Shown here one piece after another: positions 10,997-22,174 of a stretch of DNA of 64,000 bases (the stretch's first letter is position 1; every line of letters begins with the position of its first letter). The notes beneath the pieces are model-generated. The model saw nothing but the letters and a program-made list of their open reading frames with translations, was not told the DNA's origin and ran no database searches. The translations under genes and the position numbers were made by a program. This DNA is from Hygrophila difformis (Eukaryota; Streptophyta; Magnoliopsida; Lamiales; Acanthaceae). The stretch lies in NCBI GenBank assembly GCA_030278955.1, contig JAOANR010000005.1, positions 29,689,849 through 29,753,848 of the forward strand, read 5' to 3'.

Positions 10997-13544
10997 ATGA
11001 GTAATGGGCACGGGGCACGCGGCAGAAAGCGACCATCCTCCGCTTCAAAACGTCACCTTCATCTTCATCCAAGAAATCAAAGCCTTCCGATCCCGATTTT
11101 CGGCTTAATCGGCCCTCCAGTTCCGCCCCAAGAAGCCAAATCTAAGTGGCCTCACAGATACCAATCCCAGGTCAGCCCATTGCCTTGAAATGTTAAAAGT
11201 TTACACTTTTGTCATCTTTTCTTTATATTGATGCTTGTTTGGGTTGGGCTCTTCCTTTCGTGTTCACAGAGTAAGACTGCGACTGTATCGGTCACTGTTA
11301 CCGGATGGCTCGATTGAGTAAGTAACTAAATAATGAGCTTGACGCTGCAAATGTGTTTTATGGCGGATGAACGTGTACCGTTTTTTTCTGAGGGTTTTAA
11401 ATTTGAATTTTAGGGAAAAGGAGCTGTTCCAAGCTAAGTGTCACTACTCGAACGCTGTTGTTGATGGCATCGAATATAAACTATACGATGATGCTTACAT
11501 CCAGGTCTTGGCTTGCATTTCCTTACTGGCATCTACTTTCCACATCACATTAGAACTCTCTCTGGAAATATTCTCGTGTGTTGTGGGTGTGATCCCTCAT
11601 AGCATAAAGCATTTTTGTCTGTGATTTTATAAACTCCACATTTCTAAAGAACCTAAGGTTTTGATTGTTTTTATTCATCTGTGCTTTTTATGAGGAGCTT
11701 AACCACCTGAAATTAAAATCTTGAGGGTGTCCTTCACATTAAGCTGAACTTAGTGGAGATTTTATTTTTTGGTTGCCATGTCTTCCTCTAGGCTTCAGAT
11801 GGGGAACCAGATTTCATTGCAAAAATAGTAGAAATGTTCGAGACTTCTAGTAAAAGAGGCCTACATCTGCAACCCAGTGGTATTATCGTGCAAAAGATAC
11901 GGTGAGGGGCAGGGCAACAAAAAATTGTTATTTTCGTGTTACATTCTATGCAATATTGTCCCCAATCAATTGGTTGATTTCAGGTAATAAAGAACCAAGG
12001 TCCCATTTATTGATATACGTCGAGTTTTTTACTCTGATGTTAAAGATGACAATCCCATTGGATTGTCATTAACTCAAAAGTCAACATTAGATGGATTTCC
12101 TTAAAGGTAAGGAGAAATCTCTTGAGTGCTTGTTGAATATTTTATTGTCTTCTTCATCTCTATATCACGCGGGGCAGTAGATTTTAGCAAGGAATGTTTT
12201 TACATAGATTGGAATGTTGGCTGCTCAAGAAAAAGAAAAAGGTTCATGTGATCTTTATGTTGACATGAGATATTCATTTCCACATGCTTTCACATGCATA
12301 AATACAGGTGAATAGCCAAAGTACATATTATTTTATGTACCTCTTCTAAAAAAATGTCAATCTTTTGTTTTCATTTTTGTGGCCTGCATTGTTTAATGTA
12401 ACTATACAGACAATGATAATCTTCCACAACGGATGTAATGGTTCAAAAGGAGCTTCTAACATTGTGAAGCCACAGAGAGTTAAAAGGAGGAAAAACATTT
12501 GCTCCTAGACTTGTATTCTGGTTGTGGTGGCAATGGTCTTCTGGACTCAGTATTGGCTGCACTATTGGGTGGGGAGAACATCGTTACCGGTAAACAAGCT
12601 TAAGCAAAGTAACTGTAGTTGAATTCTTTTATTGGTTTACATACATAAATAATGATGCACCACTTTTTAATGTTTGTTTTCTTGGTAAATAGAGATGGGG
12701 CCCTTGATTTCAACTCTGATGCATGTGAGAGTTTGAAATTTAAAAAACCATCCTAATGCAGAGGTAATTTTCACATGGCAATTAAGTTATGGATGTAAAC
12801 TCATTTATAATACATCGATTAGAGGTTTCTTGCTTCATATAGGTAAGGAATGACGATGCAGAGGATTTCTTTGTTTTGTTAAAAGAATGGCAAAAAGCTT
12901 TGCAAGGAGTTCAATTTAGAAGCATCCAAAGATTCAGAATTTGTGGACGATAATATAGATAGTGATGAGTCCGAAATTGATGATGGCTTGGTTCCATCTG
13001 GGAGAGTATGAAGTGGAGAAATTGGTTGCTATTTGTTTTGGTGATCCGAATAAACTCAATAAGACTGGGCTACATTTTAAGGTATTTTAATTGTAATAAT
13101 AAATAAAGCACTTTATTATCATTATTGGAGTTATTAAGCCAAGATTATTGCCTAATGGGTTATCTCATATTATTTTCTTTGTGATAGAAAACAACTATTT
13201 TTAGGCTACTTTCTAATCTCTGGAATTATATTTTTTGTTCATTATTATTTATATTTCCATGAGTGCAACATTTTATGTAGTAAGTTGAAAACATTTTTCT
13301 TTCTTTATGCTTTTCTAAACAATCTCTCCTAAGTGATTATCTTGTTGGAATGTTGATAAATACTTGCCCAATTTTCAAAAGCCTTTACCTATTTTACTTT
13401 GTCATTATAGTCTTTTTGTTTGCTTGTCCCATGATGTAGTTGGATATGCAATTCATGTTCATAAGGTTTTTCTTTCTAAATTCTTATGTATGGCATAAGT
13501 TACTTGTTATGTGGATTTTTATACAAAGAAATAAAAATAAGGTT

Positions 13545-13810
13545 CATGAACTTTAACATGGTATCATAGCAATGTTATTCGTATTCAGTATTTGCCTATC
13601 CTGAGTGGGACCCTGGTTTTGAGATGAGTATCTTTTTAAGGGAGGTGTAATTGTCCCGCATCAGATCTTGAGTGGGGCTTTCTCCTGACTTGTATGGGAC
13701 GTGGGGCAATCCGCTTATTGCAAATTGGGTTTTAAGTTGGAAGCTAATGTCCCCTTGTTTAACAAGTTGTAAGAACCCATTTGTATCTAATCAAGGTACA
13801 ACCAATAAGA
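13545..13810. repeat. Possible short retroelement remnant in a pseudogene intron
   Basis: This stretch between the two chromodomain half-exons has ATGGTATCATAGCAATG and, further on, AATTGTCCCGCATCAG, phrases common in degraded plant LTR or TRIM sequences. I saw no direct repeats or clean borders. Confidence 0.25.
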
Positions 13811-15182
13811 GAAGAGTGTTTGCAAAAATGTTAATTTGTTGTACTCATTATTTGACTTGATTCGTATTGCATAACCTTGGTAGGTTCGATTGGAAAGGTT
13901 ATGGTCGTGCTGATGACACTTGGGAGCCTATTGATGGGCCTAAGGTTTTGTTTGCCGTGCCCCTTTAAAAATATATGGTTTGCCAACTTCTAAAAATGCA
14001 GTGCTATTTTTATTTCTAATGATTTACCGTCATTGTGTTGTTGGTTTCTAAAGTAAGTGCAAAGGAAAAAAATACGGGATTTTGTCATAAGAGGACATAA
14101 GCTAGAATATTACCACTTCCGGTGAGTTCCATTCTCTTATTTGATATATTCTTGAATATGGAGCTTGGCCTCCATTTTCTATTCCAACTTTTAGCATTTG
14201 AGCTTTGGTCTCTATTGATTTCCATCAATTTGATTCCTTGTTCCAATTCTAACTATTATAGTATGGTCTTTTACCCTGTGATTTTGCTTCCCTAGGGTGA
14301 TGTTGACTTCATTCTGTGGGGGTCCACCTTGTCAAGGGGATTAGTGGATTCAATAGATTTAGAGAATTTTGTGACCCGTTGAAAGACAAGAAAAATCACC
14401 AACTTGTCGTGTTCATGAACATCGTAGAGTTCTTAAAACCAAGATATGTGTTGATGGAGAATGTTACAGATATTTTAAAATTTGCAAAAGGGCATTAGCG
14501 AGTTATGCTGTTGCTCGCCTTGTTTCAATGAATTTCCAAGCACGACTGGGTCATAATGGCTGCAGGAGCCTATGGTGTACCGCAATGTCGAATGCGCTTT
14601 TTTCTTTGGGGGGTGCTGGTCCATTGGAGGTGGTGTTCCTGAATCTGTGTTGAATTTTTCTTTTAATTGTAATCTTGTTGATGATCATAGTACCTCATTT
14701 GATGTTTCAGGGGCTTACCTCAATTTCCCTTGCCTACACATGAAGCTTTGAAGAAGGGGTGTTGTTATAAATGAATTTAAGGTTAGGATTAGATTCAAAG
14801 TACTAGCCTCATTCAGTAGATCACAACACTAAGTTGGTTTTCGCTATAAACTTAGGGGAACTTATAATTGGAAATGAGAAGAGGCCACAAGAGCTGGCAC
14901 AAGCCTGTTCTGATTGGGGACGCGATATCTGATTTTACCAGAGGTATGGCCACTGTGGCCTACTCCTTATAGTGTTGGAAAATTGGTCATATAAAATCTT
15001 GATTAACATTTCTCTTCGTTATCAATATCCTTAGGTAACAAATGACGCAAACAGGATGAAATGCATATGGTAGCAGGTCCCCATACTTCCTTTCAGAAAT
15101 TTGTGAGACTGAAAAGGCTGGGTGAGTTTCAAGCATGTTCTGCACCAGCTGATAATATGATGTGTTATGCAACAATTTTGTA

Positions 15183-15390
15183 CTCCTTCCGACCCCAAGA
15201 TATTAGAGGCGTTTTTGCTTTTGTGTTCGTTAATCAACTTTGACTTAATCTTACTTCAATTATATAAAAAATATATAGTCAAATGGTTACTATTAGTATT
15301 ACATAATTTGAAACGTTAAGTGTTCAAATAATGTATTGGATGGTGTCTCCAAATGAAATGGTGATAATACATTGGGACAAAGGGAGGGAG
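15183..15390. mobile_element. Stowaway-like MITE inside the pseudogene
   Basis: Begins CTCCTTCCGACCCC and ends GGGACAAAGGGAGGGAG, with TA on both sides (15181-15182 and 15391-15392). About 208 bp, lying between methyltransferase exons of the chromomethylase pseudogene. Confidence 0.72.
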
Positions 15391-16689
15391 TACTTTTTGG
15401 GTCACTGACCTCATTCACAAATACATTAGTTTGAAAAAATCATGAGATTGTTCATTTATACTACTTTTCATGTGTAATACTAGCCACTCGGTAGAAAATT
15501 GAGCTCAGGACTGGGCATAAATAAATTGATCACCTAAATTTCAAGTCTGAGCTTGAAGTTGGACATGTTTGATAAACTTCAAAAATACTAGCACTCAAAA
15601 ATATTGAGCTAGATCTCCAACGCTGCAAAGACAGAATCTCCTAGATTTTAGTTGCCACTTAATAGGGTCAAATCAGTAGTTGCATTAGAATAACACGTGA
15701 ATATTGGTTTCAGCAATAATGCACCTCGATTTCACATAATTTAGGAATTTGTAGTCAATATGTATCTGAGTTCTGTGTATACACCTTTAATTTCCCTATA
15801 TAATATTGATATCATGTACTTCTTTGATTGTTGTAATATTGTTACAGAAAGAGGTGCATGGCACAATGATGATTCTAGAATTTTTGTTTTCAATGTGTTT
15901 ACTGCAAAAGCAATGAGTGCTGCGCTACTTATTCTCTCTTGTTGCTGTTGTCCACAGATATCTTTGGTTATACAGACTCCAAAGAAAAATGATCCCAACA
16001 AGTCTATATTGTATGATCATCGGCCCCTTCAGATGAGCCAAGATGACCATGAAAGAGTTCGCCAAATTCCAAAAATTAAGGTTCTAAAAGATTTAGTAGA
16101 ATACAATTCATTTAGTTTCCTTCCTGAAACTTCCTTTGTAGTTTTTTTGTTTTTTTTTAAAAAAAAAATTAATAAATAAACTATCATTTCTTAATTTCAT
16201 TTTGTTGGTTGTCTTTCTACAGGGAGCTAATTTTAGAAACTTGCCTGGTCTAATTGTTGGTTCAGATAACAAAAATACAATTAGACCCATCAGTTGAAAG
16301 ACCACTATGCAAATCTGGGAAGCCTTTGGTAGTGCATGCCTACACATAAAAAACACTTGGACCATAAGTAACTGTTTGGAGTTTATTGTAAGATGAACTA
16401 ATTTGTTGTGTTTGAACAGGTGCCTGATTATGCAATTTCTTTTGAAAATGGGAAGTCTTCAAGTAAGTTGGTTTGTTGCATGCAATTTGCATTTCCTAAG
16501 CTAGTTTGTCATATCTTGAAAATTTCTTATATTGATTCAATATGGTAGGCCTTTTGGTCGATTGGGAATGGATGATATTGTACGACTGTAGTTACAAGGG
16601 GTCAACCCCACAATCAGGTTTGTGTTACATGATCAATTTAATGAAGGATCAATTACAATTTTATTTGGGCATTTTAAGAATGGAGGGGA

Positions 16690-16724
16690 CCCCCCCCCCC
16701 CCCCCCCCCCCCCCCCCACCCCCC
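16690..16724. repeat. Poly(C) tract
   Basis: A run of 28 C, one A, then six C. It lies between the VVTRGQPHNQ-type coding segment (about 16590-16620) and the exon carrying RENARLQGF. Its length may be unreliable in the assembly. Confidence 0.85.
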
Positions 16725-17396
16725 TGTTAAATAGCCATCCTGCATCTAAATCAAGATAGGGTTCTTACTGCACGCGAGAATGCTAGGCTACAAGGCTTTC
16801 CAGATTGCTACAAAGCTTCATGGAACGATGAAAGAAAGGTATAGAGCGTCGTATTGCGTTTAAAAAAAAAAAAAAAATTGGAACTAGATCCTCTTTGGCT
16901 AATTTAACAAGAGTTGGTAAGCTTGGCATGCACCCTTCCCCTTAACTTAGTTCTAAGCAGAACCCAACTCCCTACCCATCACAACCACATTAAAGCAATC
17001 ATCTGATGCCTCATTCTACATTTTATCAATTCTTCTTGCATGTTTACTTAGATTCTTTCTTGAAATCTTGCAATTGGGGTGGAGTTTTGGATATGGTTGT
17101 GTAAGCAAAAATTTAATATATGAATACGATAACTATTTTGCTCATTTGTAGCAAGGATATAATAATGCCTGATATTGATCATCTCTGGGCCCCCATTTTA
17201 TGTTTTTAGGTACAAGCAAGTTGGAAATGCTGTTGCATTTTCTGTTTCAATACCATTGGGCTATTGCTTGGCAAAGGCAATGCAGATGCAGGGTGCCAGC
17301 AGCAGTCCCACACCATTTTGCATTCCATTCAAGTTCCCAGATTGTCTTGGACAACTCAAGTCTCTAAGAAAAGAAACTTACATGAAATCTGAGTAG

Positions 17397-17745
17397 AGAC
17401 AATCAGACAATCTTCCTGTCCCTCCACATCTTTGCTGGGGAATGTAATTTGATAATGTTTTTCTTGCTGGCTATTTATTTCACTGTCGGATAATCATCAC
17501 TAGCAAGCTACATTTACACACTCTGCAGGCTGCAGCTTCTAAGGATTTAGTGCATTATTGGCATCCTATGGAATATGATCTCAAAGGTTTAGACCAGAAA
17601 AATCTGCCCCAAAGTGTTTTGTTCTCCCATATATTTATTTGTGTGGCATTTTGACTTAGGTTGCGGGTGGGAGAAAATGCTAGCTTTTAGCATTTTAGTT
17701 TTTTTAAATAAATATATTAAAAATTAAAAATAACCTTTAAAAAAT
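17397..17745. other. 3' flank of the chromomethylase pseudogene
   Basis: AT-rich DNA after the last methyltransferase codon. Nothing else recognised. Confidence 0.4.
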
Positions 17746-17747
17746 TA

Positions 17748-18080
17748 CTCCCTCCGTCTCACTAATAGTGTTTCCATTTTTTTTTAGGGCATGATACTTT
17801 ATGTGGGGATAGTTAGTATTTATTTGTAGGGATAGATTAGTGTTTAAAGTGAGAGTAAATTAGTAATTTATTTGATGTGATTTTAATGTATTTGAATTTT
17901 TAATTGATTTATTTATGTGCGATATTATAGTTATATGTGTCAAATTTTATTATATTTTATATTAATATGACGTGATAATAGTGGGTTTGGTAATTAAAAC
18001 ATTTAATTATTTCCAAAAGGTGAAATGTGACCATTATAATGGGACATACTAAAAAGGAAATGAGACGGAATTATATATAG
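17748..18080. mobile_element. Stowaway-like MITE
   Basis: Starts CTCCCTCCGTCTCACTAA after TA (17746-17747). Its right end carries GGAAATGAGACGGAATT and is followed by TA at 18081-18082. The right terminus is more diverged than the left. Confidence 0.65.
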
Positions 18081-18086
18081 TAAATA

Positions 18087-18283
18087 CTCCCTCCATCTCA
18101 TTTTAAATATCACATTTTCTATTTTGGTTCATACCACTTCAATTGTTATATTTCCTTTAGAAAATTTTTACCCCTTCAAACAAATATCACATCAACTATT
18201 TACTCCACTTTAATACGTTAACTCATTCTATCTAAAATACCGTGTCCAAAGGAAATGTGACATCTCAAATGGAACAGAGGGAG
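18087..18283. mobile_element. Stowaway-like MITE, adjacent copy
   Basis: Left CTCCCTCCATCTCATTTT and right ATGGAACAGAGGGAG are inverted repeats, with TA at 18085-18086 and 18284-18285. At 197 bp it is a separate, shorter family from the element six bases to its left. Confidence 0.75.
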
Positions 18284-18479
18284 TATTAATTTAAATAATC
18301 GCTAAATTTTAATTTTTAAATTTTAAATGTTTATCTCCTCATTGTTTTATATTTTAAATTCCAACTTTTAAACTTTAAACACCAAATATTATTACTTATA
18401 ATTATCTTAATTTAAAATTTACATTTTTCATCATTAGTTCTAAATTTTAAATTCCAATTATTTTCCAAATATAAACTTA

Positions 18480-19556
18480 TAGAGGTAGCAAGAAATGGGA
18501 TGGGCGGTAAAGTTGTCAATGTGGGTTAAGTCCGTTGGGTCGGCTTGCCTCACAATATAAAAAAGCTTACCCTTACATTCTATAGGCCTATTTAAATGTA
18601 GGCTTAAATGGGCCATGCAGTGGGGTGGGCTTGCGCGCATGCCTCATCTTTTTACATAGTCAAATGCACATTTTCAATTTTTACATACCGAAAATCGTTT
18701 AAAACCGTTACAAATCGGCATACCGAAAAGAAAAAGCAATACCGTGAGTATACCGAAAAAAAATGAAAATGGAGAGATGTCTGATCTTTGGTTTTGGTAT
18801 GCACAAGCACAGCGGCAAACTATGAAAGAGGATTTGGGGCAAACTAATGAATTTGGGGTTGCACTGCATGAAGAGTGACGAGTAAGTGAGTGTGTGACTG
18901 TCGAATGAACGAATTGAGAGTGTCACGACAACTCTAGGATTCCGGACTTGCGTCTGCAACGTCGCCAGTGTTCCGATTGAATGGTTTGACGGAGGGGCGA
19001 CGAGAAAGCGGTGCAGGAAAAAGGGATACGAGAGGTGGTGAGGGCGGCTTCCACGGAGACTGGAAAGAGAGTCGACGACGGCTTCAACGGAGGCTGGAAA
19101 CAAAGTCGACGACGACTTCAACGGGAGCAAATGCGCTGGAGCAGATGAAGAGGCCAGAGGAAGAAGAGTGGGCGAGGAAAGTCAACTGGCACATGTTTAG
19201 GAATTAGGGCAAATGGAGACCTGGGCTTGGCATTGAAGAGTTGGGTTTTACAAGATAGGTTGATAGAGTTGGGTTTTAAGATGGGCGAAGTTGGGATTTA
19301 GAAAAAGGTCCAATGGAATAAAAGTTTACAACAATTTAGTTGGGCTTTAGAAAAAAGTCCAGTGGAATAAAAATTTAAAATAATATTAAAATTAATATTT
19401 CGGTATAATGGTATACCGAAAGACCGAAATTCCCGTAAGATTCATACTGTTATCGTATCAATTTTTTCGATATACCTAAATTTCGATATTTTTCGGTAAT
19501 TTACAAATAGGGTAAGCTCGGTTTACTGAGTTTTCGGTAATTTTTTCCACCCCTAA
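18480..19556. mobile_element. Degenerate TE remnant rich in ATACCGAAA motifs
   Basis: Both halves hold dispersed ACCGAAA / TTTCGGT words in opposite orientation (18687-18760 and 19390-19545). The right end, TTTTTTCCACCCCTAA, resembles hAT-type non-autonomous termini (TAGGGGTGG when inverted). TAGAGGTAGCAAG near 18480 may be the left end. The interior is GC-richer and has a 79-codon frame (18968-19207) without recognisable domains. No target duplication was found. Confidence 0.4.
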
Positions 19557-19745
19557 TCGTAATACAAATAGTCACTCTGTTATAATATTTTTCCTATTTA
19601 TTTATTTATTGGTATCAGTGTTTTAAATTTAAAATTCCTTATTAATGTATTTCTTAAAAATTATGAATGCAAATAAATTTTCGTGTTTTATTGTTAATTC
19701 TCTTATTTCTAAAATATAAAATTAATAAATTGAAGTAATATACGA

Positions 19746-19907
19746 CAGTACCCTGTCAGGTGCCTGCCATTATCTTTTTTGACCGCCGACAAAAAACCTA
19801 TACTTTTATGCCCGAAAAGTCAAAAACGACCCTGGGTCGACAATGGGGTCGACGTCGACCCCGGTTTAAGAAGTCGAACCCGAGCTTAATTAATAATGTG
19901 GATTAGG
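19746..19907 (+). repeat. MULE-1 left terminal inverted repeat
   Basis: About 162 bp matching the reverse complement of 36272-36432 with only scattered differences by eye. Inside it lie GACCGCCG, GCATAAAAGT-type sequence (inverted) and GGGTCGAC palindromic words. Further GTCGAC/CCCGGG-rich sequence continues to about 20000. Confidence 0.9.
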
Positions 19908-20004
19908 GAGACGGGGTCATGTGTCATGGTGGACCCCGGGTTTCCGAAGTCGACCCACGACCCCGGGCAAAAAAGTCGAACCCGGGCTTAATTTTTTTTT
20001 TTTT

Positions 20005-20785
20005 GCGTGTGGGCTTAATTAATACTTCTTACTACTTATTATTTTTTATTATTTATGAATTATTATTATAATTAAATTGTATAATTATTATCAATAATAA
20101 ATTTTAATAAATAGTATTAAAAAAATATTATAATATTAAGAAATTATTTATTATTTATTATGAATTATTATTATAATTAAATTTGAACAATTATTATCAA
20201 TAATAAATAGTAAGAAATATTATAGTATAAATAATTTTACAATAATTTGAATATTTAAACTGACGATTTATTAAATGTAATGCTAATATATTATTTTACA
20301 ATTATAATAAATATTCAGATTTTTTTATAAATTTTTTTTAAAAAGATTAAACAATATGTATTATTATCAAAGGTGGAATTAGTATCTAGTGTAAAACTAA
20401 TTATTACAAATATTAAAAATTTGATAAATTAATAATTTAATAATAGTAATAATTAATTTGACTATTTATTACTTTCATTTTAATCCAATCATATTTATTA
20501 TTATTATTTTAATTAATACTCTTAAAATGACAATATTTATTGTATTATAATTAATGAAGTATTATGGAAATATAATTATTTTAATTTTCGTCTACAAATA
20601 TTATAAAATCTATTATAACAAAATAATAATAATAAGTTTTATGTATTATTAATATTACATTGTTATTATTAATATTATTATTATTATCATTATTATTAAT
20701 ATTCTTTTACTATTGTTTGTAGAATAATTATTGTAATGTATTTATAGGTGAAGAAATAGTCAAACCTTTTTAATAGTAATAAAAT
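20005..20785. other. AT-rich filler inside MULE-1
   Basis: Almost pure A/T with repeated AATAATTATTAT-like words and no gene. The segment 20675-20755 recurs as a direct copy at about 21350-21425, on the other side of the eL15 fragment. Confidence 0.6.
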
Positions 20786-21376
20786 ATTAATAATAATGAT
20801 AATAATTATTCCATTGCAGTGCACCCGCGCCGACGAGTCGAACACCATCACCATGGGTGCCTACTCTTACGTCTCGGAGCTCTGGAAGAAGAAGCAATCC
20901 GATGTCATGCGCTTCATACTTGGGGTTCGTTGTTGGGAGTATCGTCAGCTTCCCGCCGGCGTCCGCGTCACCCACCCTACTCGCCCCGACAAGGCAAGAC
21001 GCCTCGGCTACAGGGCAAAACAGGGGTATGTGGTTTACCGTGTCCGTGTTAGACGTGGTGGAAGGAAGAGGCCAGTTCCAAAAGGAGATTGTACATGGTA
21101 AGCCCACCAACCAGGGTGTTACTCAGCTGAAATTCATGCGCGGCAAGAGGTCCGTGGTGGAGGAACGTGCTGGCAGGAAACTTGGGGGACTTAGGGTTAG
21201 TTGTTGGGACTATCGTCAGCTTCCCGCCGGCATCCGCGGCACCCACCCTACTCGCCCCGATAAGGCAAGACGTCTCGGCTACAGGGCAAAAGAGGGGTAT
21301 GTGGTTTCCCATGTCCGTGTTAGACCCGTCGGCGCTGGTGCACGGGAATGGAATAATTATTATCATTATTATTAAT
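20786..21376. repeat. 60-bp inverted repeat flanking the eL15 fragment
   Basis: 20786-20845 and 21317-21376 are near-perfect reverse complements (attaataataatgataataa ... gccgacg ... aacac in the left arm). They enclose the captured ribosomal-protein sequence. An inverted repeat around a captured gene could form a hairpin or mark a rearranged small element. Confidence 0.8.
20853..21326 (+). pseudogene. RPL15: Captured ribosomal protein eL15 (RPL15) fragment, internally duplicated
   Basis: From the ATG at 20853 the frame reads [20 protein letters not shown], then [23 protein letters not shown] sequence and [13 protein letters not shown], which is cytosolic large-subunit protein eL15. A 1-2 base shift near 21083 breaks it. 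The next frame continues with [13 protein letters not shown] and [14 protein letters not shown]. In place of the rest of eL15, the central block (CWEYRQ to VRVR) is then repeated at about 21200-21326. The C-terminal part of eL15 is missing. It lies inside MULE-1, which suggests gene capture as in Pack-MULEs. No intron interrupts the copied part. Confidence 0.88.
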
Positions 21377-21639
21377 ATTCTTTTACTATTGTTTGTAGAA
21401 TAATTATTATAATGTATTTTTAGTTTTAATACTAAAAATATAAATATTAATATAAATATTAAAATTATACATTATTATTATTAATTTAATAATAGCAAAA
21501 ATTATTTTGACTATATTTATTACTTTCTCTTTTGTTATAATAATAAATATTTTTGATTAATAATTTTCTCTAATAATATTGTAACAAACATAAAATAATT
21601 GTAATTATGAAAGGCGTCGTGTATGCCCAAATTTCAATT

Positions 21640-22100
21640 TGCCGCCACCCCATCCACCATCCCCTCCAGCTCTTTGAATCTGCAAGGCCATACTGAATGT
21701 CCCGAGAGGAGTAATATTTGGAATGTCATAGTCAGCACATTCTTCATGATGCAGTTATTGTGCTTCCAATGACGGTCCTTACCAATGCCGCCCATGCCAA
21801 ATGTTGTATTTTCCAATACCTTCCAATTCCTGATTCGGACAAAATTGATAGGCCATACTCAATGTTCCCGAAAGGAGTAATTTTTTTAATGTCACGACCG
21901 CAACATTAACGTTGATGTTGTGATCGTGCTTACTGTTGATGCATGCCCAGTGTTCCACAACAGCAACATTCACCCCTGATGTGGCGCTTGTGATTCCGAA
22001 TGTGGCACTCTTACCTATACCTCCCATTCCCCTGAAATGGAACTGCCGACTTACAACACTAACCTGCAGTTAAGCATCCAGAATATATAAATCATTAGAT

Positions 22101-22174
<74 letters not shown>

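Larger units (their letters stand above)
10997..17396 (+). pseudogene. CMT: Decayed chromomethylase (CMT-type DNA methyltransferase)
   Basis: Chromomethylases maintain non-CG DNA methylation. The family order is kept. The N-terminal exon (ATG 10997) ends in KSKWPHRYQSQ. BAH-domain exons are at 11414-11503 (AVVDGIEYKLYDDAYIQ) and about 11790-11900 (FIAKIVEMFET). Motif I (LLDLYSGCGG) is near 12505, DACESLKF near 12717 and VRNDDAEDFF near 12843. The chromodomain is split at about 13013-13080 and 13883-13950 (KGYGRADDTWEPIDGP). Motif IV (GGPPCQGISGF) is at about 14317, the ENV motif near 14457, RENARLQGFPDCYK at 16770 and QVGNAVA at 17218. Single-base shifts occur at about 12695 (before DFNSDACE), 12895, 13008, 14315 (just before PCQ), 14495 and 14555. 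Introns are retained, so it is not a retrocopy. The domain order and short N-terminus suggest a CMT1/CMT3-like member. Confidence 0.85.

Noticed and set aside
18968..19207. 79-codon frame with a basic, Glu-rich product
   Set aside because: It lies in a degraded repeat, has no recognised domain, and competing frames on the other strand are longer.
19737..19745. Nine bases aatatacga left of MULE-1, also found just right of MULE-2 (61271-61279)
   Set aside because: A shared AT-rich 9-mer at unrelated termini is best treated as chance; neither element has it on its other side.
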